From NCBI RefSeq assembly GCF_019414865.1, contig NZ_DXLG01000011.1, forward strand, positions 1-23,062: DNA of 23,062 nt. Direction: 5' to 3'. The translations under genes were made by a program, and so were the position numbers. How positions within the stretch are numbered: position 1 is the first letter of the stretch; each line of letters opens with the position of its first letter. The notes under the pieces are model-generated. The model ran no database searches and had not been told where the DNA came from. It saw only the letters and a program-made list of their open reading frames with translations. This DNA comes from Veillonella sp. GTDB taxonomy: Bacteria > Bacillota > Negativicutes > Veillonellales > Veillonellaceae. Positions 8,109 to 16,595 of this stretch are shown here, piece after piece.

Positions 8109-8477
8109 TCAGAAATGCCGACTAAGCCACCAATACACCACATATAATGCCGGTTGTATGAGTGCAATACCTATAAACATGCTAACAGCTTCAACACCAG
8201 GTATTTTTAATCCTAAGACGACCAAAGAGCCTACTAACATAAGACGCCATATCATCTGCCTGCGAGCTTTACGTACGGCTTTATAAGGGTCTCCTGACAC
8301 AATAGATTGTCCATGCAAAGCCAAGCTAAGCAAGTAGAGTACCATTATAAAGATGCCCCAAAGCCATCCCCATAGATACACTTCTAAGCCACATAAAACT
8401 TGTATTATACCGCCTAAAAAGGCAATAAAAAAACAAGTTAGTAGCACACGCACTATGAATTTAATATATTGATTCAT
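8109..8477 (-). CDS. atpI: ATP synthase-associated protein I
   Basis: This 122-aa membrane protein has four predicted transmembrane segments (about 8-30, 34-55, 76-97 and 98-118) separated by a short basic cytoplasmic loop, KAVRKARRQ. Size, topology and position just before atpB match AtpI, which in other bacteria helps c-ring assembly and is not part of the finished enzyme. The sequence is poorly conserved in this family, so identity rests largely on context. GAGG precedes ATG at 8477 by five bases. It starts ten bases after the atpZ stop. Confidence 0.85.
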   Translation of the reverse strand: MNQYIKFIVRVLLTCFFIAFLGGIIQVLCGLEVYLWGWLWGIFIMVLYLLSLALHGQSIVSGDPYKAVRKARRQMIWRLMLVGSLVVLGLKIPGVEAVSMFIGIALIQPALYVVYWWLSRHF

Positions 8478-8487
8478 ATATACCTCA

Positions 8488-8682
8488 CTACTTAACTTGT
8501 TTATATAACATATAAAAGCCTGTTATAGCTCCAATAAGACCAAATATAACCATACATAATGGTTCAGTTCTAAACCAACCATCTAGTATATATCCAATCC
8601 CAATAAAGCCACCTATACAGAAAACGAGTGTGAGCCCCGCCGATGTTGCCATGGCGAGGGCTTTCACAAGGTCCTTATCCAT
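8488..8682 (-). CDS. atpZ: AtpZ/AtpI-family small membrane protein
   Basis: This small protein (64 aa from ATG) has two transmembrane helices: ALAMATSAGLTLVFCIGGFI and CMVIFGLIGAITGFYMLY. GFIGIGYILDGWF with a following small loop is typical of the AtpZ/AtpI family encoded at the head of atp operons. Proposed roles in other bacteria are divalent-cation transport or F0 assembly. ATG at 8682 begins one base after the wecB stop (TAA-T-ATG) and has no clear ribosome-binding site, which suggests coupling. An in-frame TTG at 8694 overlapping wecB is an alternative start (68 aa). Confidence 0.82.
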   Translation of the reverse strand: MDKDLVKALAMATSAGLTLVFCIGGFIGIGYILDGWFRTEPLCMVIFGLIGAITGFYMLYKQVK

Positions 8683-8683
8683 A

Positions 8684-9826
8684 TTATTTACCAAAACGTT
8701 CAGGACGATTAGGATCGCCTAAAAATTCATGGCGCAACGCTTGGATGATGCGTTCAGATGCTTTGCCGTCACCATATGGGTTAACGGAATTAGACATCAA
8801 TTTATAAGCCTCTGCATTGCTCAACAATTCATGAGCTGCTGCATGTACAGCGTCTTTGTCAGTACCTACAAGGCGCACAGTACCAGCTTCAACAGCTTCT
8901 GGGCGTTCTGTAGTATCACGCAATACGAGAACTGGTTTACCAAGAGCTGGTGCTTCCTCTTGAATCCCACCAGAATCAGTAAGAATCAAATAGGATTTAG
9001 CCATCAAATTAGCAAATGGTTCGTAATCAAGCGGGTCAATTAATGTAACACGTTCTACAGAACCGAGTTCTTCTTGTACAACTTGGCGAACTTTAGGATT
9101 CTTATGTACAGGGAATACCACTTGAATATCTTTAAATTCATCAAGCAAATCGCGAATAGCTTGGTATACATGGCGCATAGGCTCACCCAAGTTTTCACGG
9201 CGATGTGTAGTAACAAGCACTGTACGTTTTTCAGGATCTAATGCATTGATAGCAGCATCATCAAACACATAATTTTCTTGTACTGTTGTATCAAGGGCAT
9301 CAATAACCGTATTGCCTGTTACATACAAATGGTCTGTATTTATATTTTCTTTTTTAAGATTACTTTCAGAACTAGCTGTTGGTGCAAAATGATATGTCGC
9401 AATAGAACCAGTCAACTTGCGGTTCATCTCTTCTGGGAATGGAGAGTAAATATCACCAGTGCGAAGGCCTGCTTCTACATGGCCTACAGGAATTTCTTGA
9501 TAGAAGGACGCCAAAGCACCTGCAAAGGTAGTTGTAGTATCACCATGTACAAGAACCACATCAGGTTTAGCTTCTTCTAATACATCTTTAAGGCCCATCA
9601 ATGCACGGTTTGTTACATCGTACAATGTTTGACCTTGGCTCATAATATTCAAGTCGTAATCAGGGGTAATATTAAACAAGTTTAGTACTTGATCGAGCAT
9701 ATCGCGATGTTGTGCCGTAACGGTTACAATCGGTTCCATATCCGGTGCTGCTTCTAATGCTTTTACAAGAGGAGCCATCTTGATAGCCTCAGGTCTTGTA
9801 CCAAAGATTGTCATAACTTTTAACAT
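8684..9826 (-). CDS. wecB: UDP-N-acetylglucosamine 2-epimerase (non-hydrolysing)
   Basis: It interconverts UDP-GlcNAc and UDP-ManNAc in the cytoplasm to supply ManNAc for surface polysaccharide. It has 380 aa from ATG at 9826, which has GGAGG five bases upstream. A longer frame to 9877 would begin inside a terminator hairpin and is rejected. Motifs: GTRPEAIK (9-16), HGDTTT (94-99), HVEAGLRTGD (from 116), FPEEMNR (130-136), THRREN (207-212), TDSGGIQEE (from 283) and RDTTERPE (303-310), all of the two-domain GT-B epimerase fold. In other Firmicutes mnaA/wecB often sits just upstream of the atp genes as here. Confidence 0.96.
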   Translation of the reverse strand: MLKVMTIFGTRPEAIKMAPLVKALEAAPDMEPIVTVTAQHRDMLDQVLNLFNITPDYDLNIMSQGQTLYDVTNRALMGLKDVLEEAKPDVVLVHGDTTTTFAGALASFYQEIPVGHVEAGLRTGDIYSPFPEEMNRKLTGSIATYHFAPTASSESNLKKENINTDHLYVTGNTVIDALDTTVQENYVFDDAAINALDPEKRTVLVTTHRRENLGEPMRHVYQAIRDLLDEFKDIQVVFPVHKNPKVRQVVQEELGSVERVTLIDPLDYEPFANLMAKSYLILTDSGGIQEEAPALGKPVLVLRDTTERPEAVEAGTVRLVGTDKDAVHAAAHELLSNAEAYKLMSNSVNPYGDGKASERIIQALRHEFLGDPNRPERFGK

Positions 9827-9851
9827 AGTTGCCTCCAACATAGTAGGATAG

Positions 9852-9876
9852 AAAAAATGGGGCGCCAAGCGCCCCA
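9852..9876 (-). terminator. Intrinsic terminator between wecA and wecB
   Basis: On the minus strand a GC-rich 8-bp stem, TGGGGCGC (9876-9869) and GCGCCCCA (9865-9858), with a 3-base TTG loop is followed directly by six T. It stands five bases after the wecA-type stop codon and before wecB. No good promoter is visible between it and wecB, so partial read-through is probably needed to express wecB-atpZ-atpI. Confidence 0.85.
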
Positions 9877-9881
9877 CATGG

Positions 9882-11033
9882 TTATTTCTTATGGGAATCC
9901 TCGGATTCCTCTAAAGCTTTTGCCAATTCTTCACGATCAAAGGAAATAGTTTCATCTGAATCGCTGCGTTCAATTGTAGGACGTGGTAGTGGATGACCTG
10001 CCGCATCACTGTGAGTAATAACACCAAGGCGACGAGCCACATAAATACTACCTAAGAAGATAACGAGTACTAATGCGATACCAATCCAAGCATTGACCTC
10101 TGCTACGATGACGGATACGCCACCAAAGAGAGCCGTTACAGCATACATCATTAGCACCGCTTGCTTTTGAGATAAGCCTTGTGCTAACAAACGATGATGC
10201 ACATGGCCTTTATCAGGCTTGAAAATCGGACGACCGCTGATTTTACGGCGTACGATAGCAAATAATGTATCGAGAATTGGTAAGCCTAGCACGATTGCTG
10301 GTACTACTAATGCAATAGTAGCCGCCGTTTTAACGGCTCCCATTACAGAAATAGCGGCTAATGTATAACCAAGGAGCATAGAGCCCGTATCACCCATGAA
10401 GATTTTCGCTGGGTTAAAGTTATACCGCAAGAACCCTACTGTTGCACCTGCTAGTGCCAATGAAATACAGGCAAGGTCAGTTTGACCAAGTTGTAATGTC
10501 ATAGCACAAACAGCAATACAAGCAATAAAGGAAATACCTGCTGCCAAGCCATCAAGTCCATCGATAAGGTTTACGATATTCGTAAAGCCTACAATCCAGA
10601 AAATAGTCAATGGAGCAGCCCAATATTTAAGATATACTACACCACCCCAAGGAAGGTTGATAAAGTCTACGCGAATATCGTAAGCTACCAAAATAGCTGC
10701 TGCTATAATTTGGCCCATCAACTTAGTCTTTGGCTCAATTTGTTTAATATCGTCCCAAATGCCAACAAGCACAAGGATAACGGTACCAAGTACAAAGCCA
10801 AATAGTTTATGGTCATGTGGGATAGATCCATTAAAGAGGACCGACCCGACATAACCGAGAAAGATTGCTAACCCACCAAGTCGTGGAATAGCACCATGAT
10901 GTACCTTGCGGGCATCAGGTTTATCTATTGCCCCAACAGCAACGGCAAAGCGTTTCACCAAAGGGGTAAGTGCAAAGGTTATGATGAGCGCCAGAGCAAA
11001 GGCCCATACATAATCGAGCACATAATCACTCAT
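9882..11033 (-). CDS. wecA: Polyprenyl-phosphate N-acetylhexosamine-1-phosphate transferase (WecA/TagO family)
   Basis: This membrane enzyme transfers a sugar 1-phosphate, probably GlcNAc-1-P from UDP-GlcNAc, to undecaprenyl phosphate and so starts an envelope polysaccharide. It has 383 aa and about ten to eleven transmembrane helices. Motifs: DKPDARKVHHG (37-47), DD at 94-95, NLIDGLDGLAAG (155-166), FMGDTGS (212-218) and HVHH (277-280). These put it in the WecA/TagO branch rather than MraY. An acidic, hydrophilic tail (about 341-383, IERSDSDETISFDREELAKA) follows the last helix. GGAGG lies six bases before ATG. In a diderm host an O-antigen or ECA-like role is more likely than teichoic acid; with wecB it makes a coherent GlcNAc/ManNAc pair. 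Confidence 0.93.
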   Translation of the reverse strand: MSDYVLDYVWAFALALIITFALTPLVKRFAVAVGAIDKPDARKVHHGAIPRLGGLAIFLGYVGSVLFNGSIPHDHKLFGFVLGTVILVLVGIWDDIKQIEPKTKLMGQIIAAAILVAYDIRVDFINLPWGGVVYLKYWAAPLTIFWIVGFTNIVNLIDGLDGLAAGISFIACIAVCAMTLQLGQTDLACISLALAGATVGFLRYNFNPAKIFMGDTGSMLLGYTLAAISVMGAVKTAATIALVVPAIVLGLPILDTLFAIVRRKISGRPIFKPDKGHVHHRLLAQGLSQKQAVLMMYAVTALFGGVSVIVAEVNAWIGIALVLVIFLGSIYVARRLGVITHSDAAGHPLPRPTIERSDSDETISFDREELAKALEESEDSHKK

Positions 11034-11065
11034 AAGACACCTCCAACAACTGGGTTAAAACAATA

Positions 11066-12424
11066 TTAGTTCGTTAAGCTACGAATAGGTGCAGGAATAC
11101 GGCCACCACGTGCGATGAACTCAGCTGCACTATATGGACTCACTTCAATAATTGGAGCATAGCCTAACAAGCCACCAAACTCAACAACCTCGCCTACTGT
11201 TTTACCAGGTACAGGAATTACACGAACCGCAGTTGTCTTATTATTAATCATACCAATAGCAGATTCATCAGCAATGATTGCAGAAATTGTATCTGCTGTT
11301 GTGTCACCAGGAATAGCAATCATGTCAAGGCCCACAGAACATACGCATGTCATAGCCTCTAATTTATCGAGGGATAAACTGCCACAAGATACAGCATCAA
11401 TCATACCCGCATCTTCAGATACTGGAATAAATGCACCACTGAGACCGCCTACGTGAGAAGATGCCATAAGGCCACCTTTTTTCACTGCATCATTAAGCAA
11501 TGCAAGTGCTGCTGTAGTACCGTGACAACCACAAGAGGATAAGCCCATTTCTTCAAGAACGTGAGCTACCGAGTCACCTACAGCTGGTGTTGGTGCCAAG
11601 GACAAGTCAATGATACCGAATGGTTTGCCAAGACGGCGAGATGCCTCTTGTGCTACCAATTGGCCTACACGAGTAATTTTGAAAGCAGTGCGTTTAATTG
11701 TTTCTGCTACAACATCAAAGGATTGACCACGTACAGATTCTAGTGCGTGTTTTACAACGCCTGGACCAGATACGCCTACAGAAATGGCACTATCACCTTC
11801 AGTTACACCAAAGAAGGCACCCGCCATGAACGGATTATCCTCTACAGGGTTACAGAAAATAACGAGCTTAGCACAACCAAGCGCATCATTATCCTTTGTA
11901 AGTTCTGCTGTTTTCTTAACGATGATACCCATGTCGCGAACTGCATCCATGTTGATCCCCGTTTTAGTAGAGCCCACACCTACAGAGCTACATACGATAT
12001 CTGTAGTTGCCAACGCTTCTGGAATGGAATCAATCAAAATGCGGTCAGCACGTGTAGCACCTTTTGTTACAAGAGCAGAGAAACCGCCGATAAAGTTTAC
12101 ACCTACTGTTTTTGCAGCGCGATCCATCGCTTCTGCAATAGGAACATAGGATGTTAAATCACTACCACCAGCCACTAATGAGATCGGTGTTACAGAAATA
12201 CGTTTGTTAATGATAGGAATACCAAACTCGCGCTCAATAGCCTCACCAGTAGACACAAGGTGTTCTGCTTCTTTCGTAATGCGATCATAAATACGATCAC
12301 ACAACTCTTTACCAGAGCTAGATGCACATTCAAGCAAGCTAATACCCATTGTAATGGTACGTACGTCAAGCTTGTTATCATGAATCATCTGATTCGTTTC
12401 TAAAATATTGTCGATAGATAACAT
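11066..12424 (-). CDS. UPF0210 (PFL-like) family protein
   Basis: It has 452 aa and matches the UPF0210 family from end to end: TITMGISLLECASSSGKELC near the N terminus, RISVTPISLVAGGS (75-88), SLAPTPAVGDSVAHVLEEMG (275-294) and SSCGCHG (296-302). The reaction is not established; some members have a fold related to pyruvate formate-lyase, but I see no glycyl-radical motif that would prove such chemistry. It starts eight bases after the ACT-domain gene, with GGAGG four bases before ATG, so the two are co-translated. This pairing recurs in many Firmicutes and implies a joint role, possibly ligand control by the ACT partner. Confidence 0.93.
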   Translation of the reverse strand: MLSIDNILETNQMIHDNKLDVRTITMGISLLECASSSGKELCDRIYDRITKEAEHLVSTGEAIEREFGIPIINKRISVTPISLVAGGSDLTSYVPIAEAMDRAAKTVGVNFIGGFSALVTKGATRADRILIDSIPEALATTDIVCSSVGVGSTKTGINMDAVRDMGIIVKKTAELTKDNDALGCAKLVIFCNPVEDNPFMAGAFFGVTEGDSAISVGVSGPGVVKHALESVRGQSFDVVAETIKRTAFKITRVGQLVAQEASRRLGKPFGIIDLSLAPTPAVGDSVAHVLEEMGLSSCGCHGTTAALALLNDAVKKGGLMASSHVGGLSGAFIPVSEDAGMIDAVSCGSLSLDKLEAMTCVCSVGLDMIAIPGDTTADTISAIIADESAIGMINNKTTAVRVIPVPGKTVGEVVEFGGLLGYAPIIEVSPYSAAEFIARGGRIPAPIRSLTN

Positions 12425-12432
12425 AGTGCCTC

Positions 12433-12708
12433 CTATCCTACACGGTGCATGCTTAAGAAAATATCAGCATGTTGTGCACGGATTTCAACACCAAGTTCTT
12501 TACCGAGTGCATTCAAAGCATCTTGAATAGATGTCAAATCTTTCACATCTTCAGACTTTGTTTCACACATCATAATCATATTGAAAACGCCATCAAGAAT
12601 GGTTTGATTTATAGACATAATGTTTACGCCGTGGTTAGCAAGTACAGTACTAACCCCTGCAATGATACCAACGCGGTCAACGCCGACAACGGTAACAACT
12701 AATTTCAT
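12433..12708 (-). CDS. ACT-domain protein, UPF0237 family
   Basis: This is a single ACT domain of 91 aa. It starts VVTVVGVDRVGIIAGVSTVL, where Asp-Arg-x-Gly-Ile is the classic ligand-side turn, continues NIMSINQTILDGVFNMIM and ends with the UPF0237 signature QHADIFLSMHRVG. ACT domains bind amino acids or similar small ligands and control a partner. ATG at 12708 is chosen because AAAGGTGA sits just before it; a frame opening with GTG at 12729 includes this ribosome-binding site and is rejected. Its partner UPF0210 gene follows directly. The family is GcvR-like in fold, but no function is proven. Confidence 0.93.
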   Translation of the reverse strand: MKLVVTVVGVDRVGIIAGVSTVLANHGVNIMSINQTILDGVFNMIMMCETKSEDVKDLTSIQDALNALGKELGVEIRAQHADIFLSMHRVG

Positions 12709-12777
12709 AACATCACCTTTTCTGAGCACTACAAACTATTTGCCCCATATAGGGTATTCAATAAACTATATTAATAT

Positions 12778-12786
12778 ATTATATCA
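12778..12786 (-). promoter_or_regulatory. Extended -10 promoter for the ACT/UPF0210 unit
   Basis: On the minus strand TG-A-TATAAT (12786-12778) is a perfect extended -10. It lies in the 134-base gap between pgm and the ACT gene, about 70 bases upstream of the ATG at 12708. No clear -35 is visible. This suggests that the ACT-UPF0210-wecA genes can be transcribed independently of pgm. Confidence 0.6.
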
Positions 12787-12842
12787 CATTTATTAATTTT
12801 CTACGGTGAAATCTTCATGAGTTTTCATGTAAAAATAGTATT

Positions 12843-14480
12843 TTACACTTCGTCGGATAATGCAGCCGTTACGATAGCCTCTCCTGCTGTCAATAACGCG
12901 ACTAAACCTTTATCCCCTTTATAGCTTTCACCATAAATTTTATACAAATCCTCTGTACCGGACGGACGCGCTACAAACCAACCTGTTTCAGTTTCTACGC
13001 GAACCCCATCGATGGGCATATCCTTGTATAAGGATGTAGTGCGTATATTAGTAATAGCGTCTCCATCTACCTCTGTAGCCGTAATGGAACTTGCATTCAA
13101 CTGTTTCAACTTAGCCTTTGCTGCCTTTGTACAAGCCGCATCAATGCGACCAAATCGTGGGTCACCACAACCTTCAACAATATTATTGTAGAGGCGATCA
13201 ACAGTTGCGCCCATAACGGCATACATTTCCATTGCTAGAAGCGCCATTACCATGCCGTCTTTATCGGTAGTCCATACGGTGCCGTCCTTTTTAAGGAACG
13301 ATGCGCCTGCAGATTCTTCACCGCCGATACCAATCTCACCATCAAATAATAAAGAGCTAAAATATTTAAAGCCTACCGGAACCTCATAAACCGGAATGTC
13401 TTTAACAGCCGCCCATTTATCAATCATAGTGGTACAAACAACGGTTTTACCTACCCCTTTATCTGTCCAACCACGGGTTGTAAACAAATAATCTGCAGCA
13501 ACCGTAAGGAACGCATTAGGAGAAGCAAGTCCCTCTGCAGTAACGATACCGTAGCGATCATAATCAGGGTCATTGCCAACAGCGAGATCATAATTGCCAA
13601 TTTGTTTAGTTACATCCGCCATCGCATATTCAGAAGAACAATCCATACGCACCTTGCCATCATGGTCATAGGTCATAAAGCTAAAGGTTGGATCGTACTC
13701 ATCATTGATAATATCCATATTAAGATTATACCGCTCTTTAATAGCACGCCAATAACCAAGGCCACTACCACCTAATGCATTGACAAGAACCTTAGGTTTA
13801 GCACTTTGAATGGCCTCCATATTAATAATGGAGGATAGTTCTTCAACATATAAGCCCTTATAGTCATAAGGCACCTGTTGGTCTGGTTCAATATTATCAA
13901 TACTAATGCGTTTGAACCCTTCTAATTCACAATAAGCACGAACGTACTCATTGGCGCGGGTTTCAATCCATTTTGTAATCAACGTATCTGCAGGGCCACC
14001 GTTGGTAGCATTATACTTAATGCCCCCATTATCTGGAGGATTGTGAGATGGTGTAATAACGATACCATCTGCTTTTTTATCGTTACTTTCATTATATCGA
14101 ATGATTGCACGAGACACAGATGGCGTTGGAACAAAGTCCATATCCGCATCAACCATGGCAGTCACACCATTACCAGCAAGTACCTCAAGCACTGTTACTA
14201 ATGCAGGCTGAGATAAAGCATGTGTATCTTGGCCCACAAAAATGGGTCCTGTCGCACCAAATTGACCACGACCATCACAGATTGCCTGTGTAATAGCCGC
14301 TACGTGTAAATCCGTAAAGGTACCATTTAAAGAGGTACCACGGTGGCCTGATGTACCAAAGGATACGAGTTGTGTCGGATCAGTTACATCTGGCGCATTG
14401 TCAAAATAGGCATCTACCAGAGTTTGTACATCTATAATATCTTGTTCTTGTACAGGCGTACCTGCTAATTTATGAGCCAT
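12843..14480 (-). CDS. pgm: Phosphoglucomutase (alpha-D-glucose phosphate-specific)
   Basis: It interconverts glucose 6-phosphate and glucose 1-phosphate and so links gluconeogenesis to nucleotide sugars. It has 545 aa, the length of the E. coli Pgm type. Four signature loops are visible: the phospho-Ser loop TPSHNPP with catalytic S145, the metal site DPDYDRYG (304-311), the sugar loop GEESAG (387-392) and the phosphate loop RPSGTEDLYKIYGES (505-519). GGAGG precedes ATG by about six bases. It lies at the head of a same-strand run with envelope sugar genes, which suits supply of glucose 1-phosphate for lipopolysaccharide in a host not expected to ferment sugars. Confidence 0.97.
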   Translation of the reverse strand: MAHKLAGTPVQEQDIIDVQTLVDAYFDNAPDVTDPTQLVSFGTSGHRGTSLNGTFTDLHVAAITQAICDGRGQFGATGPIFVGQDTHALSQPALVTVLEVLAGNGVTAMVDADMDFVPTPSVSRAIIRYNESNDKKADGIVITPSHNPPDNGGIKYNATNGGPADTLITKWIETRANEYVRAYCELEGFKRISIDNIEPDQQVPYDYKGLYVEELSSIINMEAIQSAKPKVLVNALGGSGLGYWRAIKERYNLNMDIINDEYDPTFSFMTYDHDGKVRMDCSSEYAMADVTKQIGNYDLAVGNDPDYDRYGIVTAEGLASPNAFLTVAADYLFTTRGWTDKGVGKTVVCTTMIDKWAAVKDIPVYEVPVGFKYFSSLLFDGEIGIGGEESAGASFLKKDGTVWTTDKDGMVMALLAMEMYAVMGATVDRLYNNIVEGCGDPRFGRIDAACTKAAKAKLKQLNASSITATEVDGDAITNIRTTSLYKDMPIDGVRVETETGWFVARPSGTEDLYKIYGESYKGDKGLVALLTAGEAIVTAALSDEV

Positions 14481-14521
14481 AGGAACCTCCTAATCTCAAA
14501 TGTATATGTCATTCATAAAAT

Positions 14522-14527
14522 ATTATA
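14522..14527 (-). promoter_or_regulatory. Possible -10 box for pgm
   Basis: A perfect TATAAT on the minus strand lies about 40 bases upstream of the pgm start in the 83-base gap after the YitT gene. No convincing -35 or TG extension accompanies it, and the region is AT-rich, so chance is possible. Confidence 0.4.
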
Positions 14528-14563
14528 TTTACACATGATTAAGATGAGATGACAAATACTTAC

Positions 14564-15493
14564 TTATTGATTGTGTACAATCTCTGTATTGTCCTCTTGT
14601 GTAGTACTCTTATCTTTCAACTGTTCACATACTTCAGTCGGTATAATAGGCTGCGTAAAGCCTTGACCAATAACCTCTTGTGCATCGGTTATCAAGATAA
14701 ATACATCTGGATCGGCCTCTTGAATAACCTCTTTTAATTTATTTACTTGCAAGAGATTAACGGCTACCATAACGATTTGCTTTGGCGTCCGTGTATAGGC
14801 ACCCACACCATTAATAATAGTGGCTCCACGGCCAACCTTTTTGATGATGCATTCGCAGACATCATCGGTACGATAGGTAATGATGAAAGCTACCTTTCGT
14901 TGATTAAACCCGATAACCACCTTATTCGTAATGATGGTATACACATAGACACTAATAAGTGTGACCGCTACAGCTTCAAGGCCAACAACACCAATTGCGG
15001 CAACAAGAATAGCACAGTTTATGGCACTATTAATGGACCCCATTTGAAGTCCATAATATTTGCGTACAATGAGTGCAATAGGATCAAGCCCACCTGTGTT
15101 ACCGCCTACGCGGTACACAATGCCAAGACCTACACCAGTAGTAATACCAGCCATCATGGAACTCAACAAAGGATCCTTAATAATCATGTCATATTGCAAG
15201 AAGTTAAATAAATCAACCATCCAAGACAGCATCAATGTGCCATACAAGGTTTTGATAACAACACGGGTGCCTAGCCACTTCCAAGCAGCCCAGAATATAG
15301 GAATATTTAAAATCATATTCCAAGAACCAACAGATAAGCCCGTTAAATAATACAAAATCAAGCCTACCCCACTAATACCAGTACTCACCAATTTGTGTGG
15401 CAATACAAAGGCATCAAGGCCGGCACCAAATATGGCACATCCAAGAATGACCATAAGGCTTTCATAGATAACACTTTTATACTTAGCGAACAT
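14564..15493 (-). CDS. YitT-family membrane protein with C-terminal DUF2179 domain
   Basis: It has 309 aa. The N-terminal part (about 1-195) has five to six membrane segments with the family motif VGGNTGGLDPIA, and ALDAF-type turns such as GAGLDAFVLPHKLVSTG. The soluble C-terminal DUF2179 domain (about 200-285) reads GRGATIINGVGAYTRTPKQI, then DPDVFILITDAQEVIGQGF, followed by a polar tail. The domain resembles small regulatory ligand-binding folds; transport or regulatory function is not established for the family. ATG at 15493 has GGAGG five bases upstream; a TTG four codons earlier lies on that site and is rejected. It is divergent from ispE across a 205-base AT-rich gap in which I see no clear promoter for either gene. 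Confidence 0.92.
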   Translation of the reverse strand: MFAKYKSVIYESLMVILGCAIFGAGLDAFVLPHKLVSTGISGVGLILYYLTGLSVGSWNMILNIPIFWAAWKWLGTRVVIKTLYGTLMLSWMVDLFNFLQYDMIIKDPLLSSMMAGITTGVGLGIVYRVGGNTGGLDPIALIVRKYYGLQMGSINSAINCAILVAAIGVVGLEAVAVTLISVYVYTIITNKVVIGFNQRKVAFIITYRTDDVCECIIKKVGRGATIINGVGAYTRTPKQIVMVAVNLLQVNKLKEVIQEADPDVFILITDAQEVIGQGFTQPIIPTEVCEQLKDKSTTQEDNTEIVHNQ

Positions 15494-15698
15494 AGCTTCC
15501 TCCAAATTGCCATTTCACTATAAATATTCTATAATGAACTAACTAAAACATACGCTATTTACAATACATTTAGTAATAAAACAATATGCGTATACAAATT
15601 CATCATAAACCACTTAATGGTTATTTTCAATCACTTTATAAGAGTATAAAATAAACATATAAATTGCATATATTCTGTATGTTACAAACGAGGCTATT

Positions 15699-16595
15699 AT
15701 GAGTAAAAGTTTTGAGCAACTCGGTTGCAGTAAAATCAATATTGGACTTGCCATTACGGGCAAGCGTGAAGACGGATATCACGATATCGACTCTATCTTC
15801 CAATCCATTCGCCTTAGCGACTCCATTTATTTTGCGAAGCATCATTCCGTAGTTTTCTCCGGTGGCGCTCCAGAATTACCTGAGTATATGCAAAAATTAG
15901 TTACTTATGGTGAAGAAAATCTTGCCCTCAAAGCATTACGGGCAATACAAGCTTATACCGGTTGCAAAGCGGGAGCTGCCATTCACCTATTAAAACGAGT
16001 ACCTATTCAAGCCGGTCTTGGCGGTGGTAGTGCTGATGCGGCTGCTATGTTAGTAGGTCTCAATCGATTCTGGGACTTACGACTCACCCAAGAGGAACTT
16101 TTACAAATCGGTGCTACTCTTGGATCCGATGTGCCATTCCTATTGCAAGGTGGTACAGCACGTGGCACGGGGCGTGGTGAAATATTAACATACGGAAAAT
16201 CTCCAGATCCACATTGGTTATTGCTAGTAAAGCCAAAGGTATCTGTATCAACTGCAGCTGCTTATGGTCGCTTCACGAATAAGTCCGTAGCAACAAAACA
16301 AACCATCGATACAGTCCAACAACACCTAGAAAATAATGACTTAAAATCAGCATTCCTTACTAGTGCTAATACATTTGAAGAACTACTCTTCCCTGACCAT
16401 GAAGAACTTGTCATTTGTAAAGAATTCTTCACTAGTCGTGAATATCCAACGATTATGACCGGTAGTGGTCCTACAATGGTGGTATTGCTGGATAAACCAA
16501 TGGAAGCATTACAACTGCAAGAAGAGATCAAAGCAGCAGGCCATGATTGGCTATCGCTCATTACAAAAACATGTACACAGGAGGACTTACCATGA
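15699..16595 (+). CDS. ispE: 4-diphosphocytidyl-2-C-methyl-D-erythritol kinase
   Basis: This GHMP-family kinase phosphorylates CDP-methylerythritol in the non-mevalonate isoprenoid pathway. It has 298 aa. The substrate segment has K12 in SKINIGLAITGKREDGYHDI. The ATP loop is PIQAGLGGGSADAAA (102-116), the probable catalytic Asp is D144 in LGSDVPF, and the C-terminal glycine loop is MTGSGPT. GAGG lies five bases before ATG. The stop overlaps the next gene by ATGA, so ispE and the GntR gene are translationally coupled. The product feeds undecaprenyl phosphate, the lipid acceptor used by the WecA enzyme of this window. Confidence 0.96.
   Translation: MSKSFEQLGCSKINIGLAITGKREDGYHDIDSIFQSIRLSDSIYFAKHHSVVFSGGAPELPEYMQKLVTYGEENLALKALRAIQAYTGCKAGAAIHLLKRVPIQAGLGGGSADAAAMLVGLNRFWDLRLTQEELLQIGATLGSDVPFLLQGGTARGTGRGEILTYGKSPDPHWLLLVKPKVSVSTAAAYGRFTNKSVATKQTIDTVQQHLENNDLKSAFLTSANTFEELLFPDHEELVICKEFFTSREYPTIMTGSGPTMVVLLDKPMEALQLQEEIKAAGHDWLSLITKTCTQEDLP

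Noticed and set aside
8056..8286. 76-codon plus-strand frame with a TATAAT-like box nearby (8059-8064)
   Set aside because: It is antisense to atpI, lacks a ribosome-binding site, and the box lies inside the frame. The region is very AT-rich, so such boxes occur by chance.
9827..9877. N-terminal extension of wecB to an upstream ATG
   Set aside because: That ATG lies in the terminator hairpin, and the extension would translate through the real ribosome-binding site. Homologues start at MLKVMTIFGTRPE.
11747..12157. Long plus-strand frames of 121-136 codons opposite the UPF0210 gene
   Set aside because: They are shadows of a well-conserved coding region, with low-complexity translations and no ribosome-binding sites.
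12800..12845. Possible terminator after pgm (GTAAAA / TTTTAC repeat)
   Set aside because: The stem is only six A-T-rich pairs and there is no clear T run on the minus strand. It is too weak to call.
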